Shown here: positions 16,558 to 23,480 of the stretch, piece by piece | Numbering within the stretch: position 1 is the stretch's first letter | Layout: every line of letters starts with the position of its first letter | NCBI GenBank assembly: GCA_900696645.1 | Contig: CAADGV010000044.1 | Span: forward strand, 1 to 50,201 | From: an uncultured Chlorobiota bacterium | Lineage (GTDB): Bacteria; Bacteroidota; Ignavibacteria; UBA10030; UBA6906 | Direction: 5' to 3' | Length of the DNA stretch: 50,201 nt | The notes under the pieces: generated by a model | The model's database searches: none | What the model was told of the DNA's origin: nothing | The model's input: the letters and a program-made list of their open reading frames with translations, nothing else | Program-made: the position numbers and the translations under genes

Positions 16558-16637
16558 GTGCAACTCTTTCCGGGCAGAATTCCGATTGCATTAATATTTG
16601 GCGGGCCGGATGTTCATGTGCTGCATTCTTCGCCTGA

Positions 16638-16666
16638 TTGCACATTCCGAACGTAATCCGTATTAT
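16638..16666 (+). promoter_or_regulatory. Promoter for the TPR operon
   Basis: TTGCAC (16638-16643), a 17-base spacer and TATTAT (16661-16666). Transcription would start near 16673, 37 bases before the ATG at 16710. Confidence 0.6.
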
Positions 16667-16709
16667 GGGTTCAGGATCATCCTGATCGAACATCCCTCGA
16701 CTACAATTC

Positions 16710-18605
16710 ATGCCTGTACTTAAGAATTTCTTCGCGGAACTCAAAGCACGCAGCGTACGCAAGACACTCGCGATTTACATGAGTTCTGCCTTGACCTCGA
16801 TTGGTATTCTGCGATTGTTTACCGATGCGTACAGCTTGCCGAAGACGTTGTTCCCTATTGTCGTTACGTTGCTCACGTGCGGACTTGCGAGTGCGTTTCT
16901 TTTCGGATGGTATCACGGCAAGGCAGGAAGGCAGGCGTTTCAGCGGAAGGAAATTGTGCTTCATTCCCTGGTTGTTCTGCTCGCCGTGGTGATTTCGTTT
17001 CGTGTCGGAACCTCGTTGCCGTCCCCGCTGCCGGAGAGAATGGGAAAGTCGATTGCCGTTCTTCCCTTTACCAACACGAGCGGAAACAAGGAGGATGAAT
17101 ATTTCAGTGACGGAATTACGGAAGATATTCTCATACAGCTTGCCAAGATCAACGACCTGAGAGTGATAGCGCACGCAACGGCAGTGAAATACAAGAACAC
17201 ACAGAAAACACCGCGAGAGATCGGGAAGGAACTCGGGGTTGCGGCAATCCTGACCGGCGGAGTCCGTCGCGATGAAAACCGCATCCGGATCAGCGGGCAG
17301 TTGATCAATACGGCATCGGAAGAATACATCTGGGCGGAGACGTACGACCGCGAGTTCAAAAACATCTTCTCCATTCAAAGCGATGTGGCGCGGCACATCG
17401 CGGAAGGATTGCGTGCCCGCATAACCACGGACGAGGAGAAGCGGGTCAATGCCGCTCCCACAACCAACCTTGAAGCATACGCATTGTACCTCCGGGGACG
17501 CGACCACGCGGCCAAGGAAACAGCGGAAGATAACGCTATTGCCATCGATCTATTACAAAAGGCGATAGCGCTCGATCCCCACTACGCGCTCGCTTACGCG
17601 CAGCTCGGCTTGTCGTACCGGCAACAGTATCTCGGGCACGGATTCCCAAGCAACTGGGCGGACTCTGCCGTGGCGGTCAGCCGCAAAGCAACCGAACTCG
17701 ATCCGGCAAGCGCGGATGCGTATCATGCGCTGGGAAGGGGGTACGAAGCGCTTGGAAAACTCAGCTTGGCGCTGCAGAGTTACAACAAGGCGATCGAATT
17801 GAGCCCGAACCATTCCGCGGCAATCTCCGGCGTCGGCTGGGTCGCATTTAACAAGGGGAATCTGGATGAGGCGCTGGCATGGATGCGCAAGAGTGTTGAG
17901 CTTGCGCCGGATGCCGCAGCGAGGTACACGAATGTCGGATTGATGTACAATCTTCTCGGCGAGGATTCGCTTGCATTGCGGTGGTTCAACAGATCACTCG
18001 AGTTGCAACCCCTCCTGACAACCTACACGCATCTCACATACTTTCACCTGTTCGCCAAAAGGATTGCCGAGGCGCGGAAGGTTGTGCACATCGCCCATGA
18101 AAAATTCCCGAACGACATTTGGACTCTCAGCGCATATGGCGACGTCGAATTGATGGCGGGGAATTTTTCACGTGCACGGGAGTACTATGAGAAAGGCGTG
18201 CGGCTTTCTTCCCCTGTGGACGGGCCGGGAAACCAACTCGCATTCACCTTGCTGAAGCTGGGAGAGACAAAGAAAGCAACCGTCATCCTCGATTCAAATC
18301 TTGCGGCATACAAGCAGTTGAGCAATGAAAATGCCGAAGACTATTACAACCCGTTTGTCGTTGCAACGATTCTCGCGATACAGAACAAGCCCGATGAAGC
18401 CCTTTCGTGGCTCCGGATTGCCATTGAGTTGGGCTATACCGAGTATCGATGGCTGAATGTCGACCCCACAATAGACAACCTGCGAACGCATCCTGGTTTC
18501 CGGGAGATCTCGGACAAGCTTCAGGGGCGGCTGAAGGTTATGGCCTCCCGGGCAGAAGAACGCGGATTGTTCCGCGAATCCACCGTACACTCAGGTCAAC
18601 CGTGA
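16710..18605 (+). CDS. Membrane-anchored TolB-like/TPR protein, copy 1
   Basis: 631 residues. The first 105 hold a cytoplasmic start (FFAELKARSVRKT) and about three membrane segments, the arrangement found at the front of TPR proteins annotated as adenylate-cyclase-like. No cyclase domain exists here. Residues about 112-235 are a TolB/FlgO-like domain (SIAVLPFTN, DEYFSDGITEDIL, AETYDREFKNIF). Residues 240-610 are TPR repeats (for example ADAYHALGRGYEALGKLSLALQSYNKAIEL). This architecture suggests a membrane scaffold or sensor; no enzymatic residues are seen. The next gene is a tandem paralogue whose GTG overlaps this stop codon. Regulated by the TTGCAC/TATTAT promoter just upstream. Confidence 0.85.
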   Translation: MPVLKNFFAELKARSVRKTLAIYMSSALTSIGILRLFTDAYSLPKTLFPIVVTLLTCGLASAFLFGWYHGKAGRQAFQRKEIVLHSLVVLLAVVISFRVGTSLPSPLPERMGKSIAVLPFTNTSGNKEDEYFSDGITEDILIQLAKINDLRVIAHATAVKYKNTQKTPREIGKELGVAAILTGGVRRDENRIRISGQLINTASEEYIWAETYDREFKNIFSIQSDVARHIAEGLRARITTDEEKRVNAAPTTNLEAYALYLRGRDHAAKETAEDNAIAIDLLQKAIALDPHYALAYAQLGLSYRQQYLGHGFPSNWADSAVAVSRKATELDPASADAYHALGRGYEALGKLSLALQSYNKAIELSPNHSAAISGVGWVAFNKGNLDEALAWMRKSVELAPDAAARYTNVGLMYNLLGEDSLALRWFNRSLELQPLLTTYTHLTYFHLFAKRIAEARKVVHIAHEKFPNDIWTLSAYGDVELMAGNFSRAREYYEKGVRLSSPVDGPGNQLAFTLLKLGETKKATVILDSNLAAYKQLSNENAEDYYNPFVVATILAIQNKPDEALSWLRIAIELGYTEYRWLNVDPTIDNLRTHPGFREISDKLQGRLKVMASRAEERGLFRESTVHSGQP

Positions 18606-20476
18606 GAACAATTCCAAAATTTTTTGCCGAGCTCAAAGCGCGTAGCGTGCGCAAGACACTCGCGATTTACATGAGTTCCGCCCTGACAACCATCGGTATC
18701 CTCCGACTGTTTACCGATGCGTACAGCTTGCCGAAAACGTTGTTCCCTATTGTCGTTACGTTGTTGACGTTCGGCGTAGCGAGTGCATTTCTGTTCGCAT
18801 GGTATCATGGCAAAGAAGGGCGCCAGCCTTTTCGCCGGAAGGAAATATTTCTGCATCTCATCATTCTGTGCGTTGCGGTTGCCGTCTCGTTCCGTGTCGG
18901 GACTTCTCCAAGAAACCAGAAAGCGTCCGAGCCGGTCGGCAAAACTATTGCTGTTCTTCCCTTCACCAATCTAAGTGATAGTAAAGAGGATGAGTATTTC
19001 AGCGACGGTATCACGGAGGACATTCTCACACAACTCTCCAAAATCAGCGACTTGAATGTCATTTCGCGAACATCTGTCATGAAGTACAAGAATACACATA
19101 AATCCATTCGCGAGATTGCCGGTGAACTCGGGGCAACAGCCATTCTGGAAGGCAGCGTACGGCGTTCAGGTAATCGTGTCCGCATCACGGGCCAGCTCAT
19201 TCAAGCCTCGGAGGACAAGCACATTTGGGCGGAGATGTATGATCGCGAGATCAAGGATATCTTTGCTATTCAGAGCGAAGTGGCGCACAGCATTGCCCGC
19301 GAGCTCAAAGCACGGCTTTCGCCCGAAGAACAGAAGCTTTTGCAGGCCGAGCCGACGAAGAATCTCGAGGCATACGGCCTCTTTCTGAAGGCGAGGGATT
19401 TTCAGAATAAGCGCACACTTGAAGGAAACAGGCGTGCAGTGGAGCTTTTGCACAACGTGATCGCGCTTGATTCGGGTTACGCTGCCGCGTATGCGCTTTT
19501 AGGCATGGCGCATATCTCCCGCTATCTTGCGTTCGGTTTCTCCAGTGCTTCGGTCGATACGGGGGTCAGATACGCGCAAAAAGCGATTGCGCTGGATCCG
19601 GAAATCCCCGACGGCTTTCATACACTCGGAAAGGGGTATGAGGCAATCGGCAAGTTGTCGCTGGCTCTGCCGCAGTACAATCGCGCCATTGCGTTGAGTC
19701 CTAACTACGCGCCTGCGTTTGCGAGTGTCGGTTTCATTGAATTCGGGTTCGGCCGTATCGACCAGGCGGTTGCATGGATGCGCAAAGGTGTGACTCTGAC
19801 GCCCGATGTTGCTTCGAGGTATGTTAATGTCGGAAGCATGTATGATTTTCTCGGCGAGGATTCTCTGTCGCTTCAGTGGTATCGCCGTGCGTTGGCATTG
19901 GATGAGCATTTGATAGTGGCGCATTGGTCGTTGATCTATCATTTTCTTAATCTGGGAGATATGAAGCAGGCCCGATGGCACGCAGCAAAGGCGTTTGAAG
20001 CCTCGCCCGAAGACGTTTCCGTTCTACACGCTGCCGGTGATATCGAGCTGGTGCATGGAAATTACAAGCTTGCGCACGATTACTACAGGAAGTCGGTAGC
20101 GGGCTCATCGTATCATGACGGACCGGGAAACCAACTCGCATTCACACTGCTGAAGCAGGGAAGGATTCAGGAAGCGCACGCTATTCTCGATACGAATCTT
20201 GTATACTTCACACAACAAAGCTCGCTCTCTCCGGAAGATGCATACAATCCTGTCGCTGTTGCTACCATCCATGCCATCAGGTCACAACCGAAGGATGCAG
20301 TCGCGTGGCTTCGCACGGCTGTGGAACGAGGCTGGCGTGACTATCGGTGGGCGAAGATCGAGCCCATGTACGAATCGCTACGCTCCGACTCCGGATTTCA
20401 GGATCTCATGAACGACTTGCGTGCGCGCATCGAAGCAATGCGCCTCCGGGCAAAAGAACGGGGATTGCTCGACTGA
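18602..20476 (+). CDS. Membrane-anchored TolB-like/TPR protein, copy 2
   Basis: 624 residues with the same layout as copy 1: membrane segments (about 15-100), TolB-like domain (about 110-230), TPR repeats (240-600). The frame is open back to 18449, but alignment with copy 1 puts the start at the GTG at 18602, whose last two bases begin the TGA of copy 1 (GTGA overlap). Translation must be coupled. DNA identity between copies is very high across the N-terminal membrane region (for example the shared CTCGCGATTTACATGAGTT) and falls in the repeats, as expected after duplication with divergence of the binding surface. Its own stop overlaps the ATG of the LysE-type gene. Confidence 0.85.
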   Translation: MRTIPKFFAELKARSVRKTLAIYMSSALTTIGILRLFTDAYSLPKTLFPIVVTLLTFGVASAFLFAWYHGKEGRQPFRRKEIFLHLIILCVAVAVSFRVGTSPRNQKASEPVGKTIAVLPFTNLSDSKEDEYFSDGITEDILTQLSKISDLNVISRTSVMKYKNTHKSIREIAGELGATAILEGSVRRSGNRVRITGQLIQASEDKHIWAEMYDREIKDIFAIQSEVAHSIARELKARLSPEEQKLLQAEPTKNLEAYGLFLKARDFQNKRTLEGNRRAVELLHNVIALDSGYAAAYALLGMAHISRYLAFGFSSASVDTGVRYAQKAIALDPEIPDGFHTLGKGYEAIGKLSLALPQYNRAIALSPNYAPAFASVGFIEFGFGRIDQAVAWMRKGVTLTPDVASRYVNVGSMYDFLGEDSLSLQWYRRALALDEHLIVAHWSLIYHFLNLGDMKQARWHAAKAFEASPEDVSVLHAAGDIELVHGNYKLAHDYYRKSVAGSSYHDGPGNQLAFTLLKQGRIQEAHAILDTNLVYFTQQSSLSPEDAYNPVAVATIHAIRSQPKDAVAWLRTAVERGWRDYRWAKIEPMYESLRSDSGFQDLMNDLRARIEAMRLRAKERGLLD

Positions 20477-21189
20477 TGGCAACCGCTCTTCTTCTTGGCA
20501 TATTGCTCGGCTTTGCACTCTCGATCCCGCCCGGCCCCCTTTCGCTTGCTTTCATGAAGAAGGCGGTCAGCAAGGAGTATGCAGCGGCGTTCATGGTGGC
20601 ATTTGGTGCGGCAGTGATGGATATTTTCTACAATCTCATCGCTGCCTCCGCCTCATCTGCACTGGTTGTCTGGTTGAGCGATCTCTTTGTAGAGAACAAA
20701 TGGCTTTCCCTCGTCTTTCAGGCCCTCTGCTTTTTTATCCTACTGGTACTGGGAATTCGCTACCTGCGTGACAAGCACGACCTGAAGGCCGAGCGGAATA
20801 TCGTTGAACGTGAGCGCGCCACGGAAGAACGCGTGCGCAAGATCGGGCACGGCTCGCCGTTCTTTCTCGGAACCCTGATAGCGTTCACGAATCTCGCCAC
20901 GCCGACATTCCTGCCCTCGATGATCGCCGCTATCAGTTACCTCCATGCGGAGGGATTCCTTGAGCGTTCCGTTGCTGCGAACCTTATGTATTCCGTCGGT
21001 TTCGGCATTGGAACGACAATATGGTTCAGTACGGTTCTCCGGTTTATTGTGAAGCATCACGCAAAACTCTCCTCATCATTTATCACCGCGATCTACAAAC
21101 TTGCCGGCGGAGCGCTGATTCTCTTTGCACTTGCCCTCGCTTACAATATGATTGTGAGTACCGAGTGGGCGGTCATATTTAGCAACTGA
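20476..21189 (+). CDS. LysE-family membrane exporter
   Basis: 237 residues with six predicted membrane helices. The LysE/RhtB signature is clear at the start: LLGFALSIPPGPLSLAFMKKAV, with the conserved PPGP in the first helix, and helical hairpins ending with a charged loop (RDKHDLKAERN). The family exports amino acids and small solutes; the substrate cannot be read from the sequence. The ATG overlaps the TPR copy 2 stop codon by one base (TGATG), so it belongs to that operon. The TPR proteins may influence its production or use. Confidence 0.85.
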   Translation: MATALLLGILLGFALSIPPGPLSLAFMKKAVSKEYAAAFMVAFGAAVMDIFYNLIAASASSALVVWLSDLFVENKWLSLVFQALCFFILLVLGIRYLRDKHDLKAERNIVERERATEERVRKIGHGSPFFLGTLIAFTNLATPTFLPSMIAAISYLHAEGFLERSVAANLMYSVGFGIGTTIWFSTVLRFIVKHHAKLSSSFITAIYKLAGGALILFALALAYNMIVSTEWAVIFSN

Positions 21190-21219
21190 GTCAAACATTC
21201 ACTATCAACGGAGGCTCTT

Positions 21220-21717
21220 ATGACATTGCAGGAACTCAAAACCCTTCACGCCTACAACGCGTGGGCAAGCAATCAGATTTTTGAAAGCCTTACAGCAATG
21301 CCCGGCGAACAGTATATGCAGGATATGAAGGCGAGTCACGGCAGCATTCACAACACGCTCGTGCACATGGTCGGAGCCGAGAAAGTCTGGCTTGAAAGAT
21401 TCAAAGGCGCGGCGCGGCCGTTCCTTTCTGAAAACCCGCCTGCGTCGTTGGCAGAATTGAAGACTATTTGGGAGAAGACCGGCTTCGACACGGCAAAGTG
21501 GCTCGATACGCAATCGGACAAATCGCTGCAAGGGACATTTACCATGAAGACTGCGAAGGGAGACATCTACACGCATGTTTTCTGGCAAGCGTTCCAGCAC
21601 GTTGTCAATCATTCCACTTATCATCGGGGACAGGTCATTACCATGATGCGGCAGCACGGAGTGAAACCGCCCACCACCGATCTGATTCGATTCTATCGGG
21701 AAGCGAAGTCCAGATAG
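21220..21717 (+). CDS. DinB-like four-helix metalloprotein
   Basis: 165 residues. Metal-ligand histidines typical of the DinB/YfiT fold are present: H49 in NTLVHMVGAEKVWLERF, and H131 and H135 in VVNHSTYHRGQV. The fold binds a divalent metal. Some relatives are thiol (mycothiol or bacillithiol) S-transferases, while many are only DNA-damage-linked by name. A ribosome binding site GGAGG lies before the ATG. It follows the LysE-type gene by 30 bases and is probably in the same operon. Cytoplasmic; substrate unknown. Confidence 0.88.
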   Translation: MTLQELKTLHAYNAWASNQIFESLTAMPGEQYMQDMKASHGSIHNTLVHMVGAEKVWLERFKGAARPFLSENPPASLAELKTIWEKTGFDTAKWLDTQSDKSLQGTFTMKTAKGDIYTHVFWQAFQHVVNHSTYHRGQVITMMRQHGVKPPTTDLIRFYREAKSR

Positions 21718-21735
21718 GCCAGTCGTTCTGCACTT

Positions 21736-22263
21736 ATGAAATATCTTTTCTTCGCTTTCAAGCTGCTGATTATTGCCTACGCGGCGTACCTTGTTTGGGT
21801 CCTCGCATTCGAGTACTATCCCGCAGACCCGCTGGGATTCCGGCCCCCGTTTGTGCTATGGGTGATCGACACGATCAATCTCTTCATTCATGAAGCGGGA
21901 CATCTCTTCTTTCGGTTGTTCGGGCAAACACTCTACATTTTGGGTGGCTCGATCACGCAATGCCTCATCCCGCTGGCGCTTGCAATCGTCACATGGCGCG
22001 AGAAGCCGCAACAGGCCGGCTACCCGTTGTTCTGGTTCGGTGAGAATCTTGTCAATGTGAGTGTGTACATTGCCGATGCGCCGCACAGAAATCTGAAACT
22101 CATCAAAGAGGGATTGATTCACGATTGGCACTGGCTTCTCTCGGACAATCTCGAATTGGCAGAACCAATGGGGTTTGTAGTCCGCGGGCTGGGATTGATA
22201 GTGTGTGCGGGTTCGTTGCTGTTGTTGATTGTTGCCGCTGTTCGGGCATTTCGTAGAACCTGA
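21736..22263 (+). CDS. Membrane protein with HEAGH zinc-protease-like motif
   Basis: 175 residues with four likely membrane segments (5-25, 40-60, 68-88, 150-170). The second contains H52-E53-A-G-H56, an HExxH zinc-binding motif inside a hydrophobic helix, as in site-2 proteases. The second conserved element of that family (N/L-D-G) is absent, and the protein is half the usual length. It may be an M50-like peptidase with another third ligand, or a non-catalytic relative. The gene starts 18 bases after the DinB-like gene, and a true M50 protease gene follows. No secure family assignment. Confidence 0.65.
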   Translation: MKYLFFAFKLLIIAYAAYLVWVLAFEYYPADPLGFRPPFVLWVIDTINLFIHEAGHLFFRLFGQTLYILGGSITQCLIPLALAIVTWREKPQQAGYPLFWFGENLVNVSVYIADAPHRNLKLIKEGLIHDWHWLLSDNLELAEPMGFVVRGLGLIVCAGSLLLLIVAAVRAFRRT

Positions 22264-22276
22264 CATTCGGGATCCG

Positions 22277-22305
22277 TTGATATTCGCCAAGTATCCCGTT
22301 ACATT
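22277..22305 (+). promoter_or_regulatory. Promoter candidate for the site-2 protease/ATPase pair
   Basis: TTGATA (22277-22282), a 17-base spacer and TACATT (22300-22305). Transcription would start near 22312, about 45 bases before the ATG at 22358, right at a small GGGC-ATAAC-GCCC hairpin. Confidence 0.5.
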
Positions 22306-22357
22306 ACCCGTGGGCATAACGCCCGTTTCTCCTTCATCCTGATAAAGGGTACCAACC

Positions 22358-23476
22358 ATGTTCTCCCAATCAATTCGTTTTGGAAAAATCCTCGGCATAC
22401 CGGTCGGGGTTAATTATTCCTGGTTCATCATTTTCATTCTCATCACGCTTTCGCTTACGACACAGTTCAGGCATTTGCATCCTGATTGGACGTATGCAGA
22501 GCATCTTACCGTCGGCATTGCGACGAGTCTTCTCTTCTTTCTTTCGGTGTTGCTGCATGAGTTGGGCCACAGCGTGATGGCATTGAAATATCAGATTCCC
22601 GTCAAGTCCATTACCTTGTTCGTGTTTGGCGGTGTTGCACAAATCGGGAAAGAACCGCAAAAGCCGCTGCACGAGTTCATGATAGCCATTGCCGGCCCCG
22701 TTGTGAGTTTTGCACTCGGCATCTTCTTCTTCGCGCTGATGTGGACGACGCGAGGCGCAATGGAAGGCGTCAGTGCACTGGGTGAATGGCTTGGAAGCAT
22801 CAATATCATTCTGGCCTTATTTAATCTCATTCCGGGATTCCCTCTTGACGGCGGGCGCGTGCTGCGTGCCATTGTTTGGAAAGTGACCAACAGCTATGAG
22901 CGGGCGACAACCATCGCGGCCGGGTCAGGACAATTCTTCGCGTACGCGTTCATCGTTTTTGGCGTGTGGCAGGCGCTCACCGGCAATTTTTTTGGCGGAT
23001 TGTGGATTGGATTCATCGGATGGTTTCTGCTGAGTGCCGCACAGTCGAGCACCGCGCAGTTACACTTCCGATCAGCACTCAAGGGCGTCTCGGCAGGCGA
23101 TGTCATGCTGCAGGATTGTACGCGGCTTGCCGGCAATACAAGCGTTGCGGATCTTGTGGAACAGCATATGCTAAAAACCGGCATTCGGTGCACAATGGTG
23201 ATGGATGGCGACCGCTTCGGTGGCTTGGTGACGCTGCATGAAGTGAAACAAATACCGAAAGAAGAATGGCCGATGACATCGCTGCAAGCCATCATGGTTC
23301 CCGAAGAACGGCTCTCGGAAGTCGCACCGGAAACACCGATTGATGTTGTGCTTCAGAAAATGAATGAAGAGAACATCAGCCAGATGCCTGTGGTAAAGGA
23401 TGGCAAGCTCCTGGGAGTTATTGGCCGTGATCGCCTTCTCGCACTTGTGCAAACACATCTTGAACTGAAGGCATGA
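22358..23476 (+). CDS. Site-2 protease family (M50) intramembrane metalloprotease with CBS pair
   Basis: 372 residues. The zinc ligands are H67-E68-x2-H71 in LLHELGHSVMA and D164 in NLIPGFPLDGGRVLRA, both set in membrane helices, so the active site is complete. Residues from about 250 carry two CBS motifs (SAGDVMLQDCTRL, LQAIMVPEERLSEV), domains that bind adenine nucleotides and gate activity. This matches the group of S2P enzymes with CBS tails (Rip3-like). The enzyme would cut membrane-bound regulators such as anti-sigma factors; no such target is encoded next to it. The ATPase gene begins four bases after its stop, so a shared transcript is almost certain. Confidence 0.92.
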   Translation: MFSQSIRFGKILGIPVGVNYSWFIIFILITLSLTTQFRHLHPDWTYAEHLTVGIATSLLFFLSVLLHELGHSVMALKYQIPVKSITLFVFGGVAQIGKEPQKPLHEFMIAIAGPVVSFALGIFFFALMWTTRGAMEGVSALGEWLGSINIILALFNLIPGFPLDGGRVLRAIVWKVTNSYERATTIAAGSGQFFAYAFIVFGVWQALTGNFFGGLWIGFIGWFLLSAAQSSTAQLHFRSALKGVSAGDVMLQDCTRLAGNTSVADLVEQHMLKTGIRCTMVMDGDRFGGLVTLHEVKQIPKEEWPMTSLQAIMVPEERLSEVAPETPIDVVLQKMNEENISQMPVVKDGKLLGVIGRDRLLALVQTHLELKA

Positions 23477-23480
23477 GGTT

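Noticed and set aside
18449-18601. 51-codon N-terminal extension of TPR copy 2
   Set aside because: It lies inside copy 1 in another frame; alignment with copy 1 puts the start at 18602.
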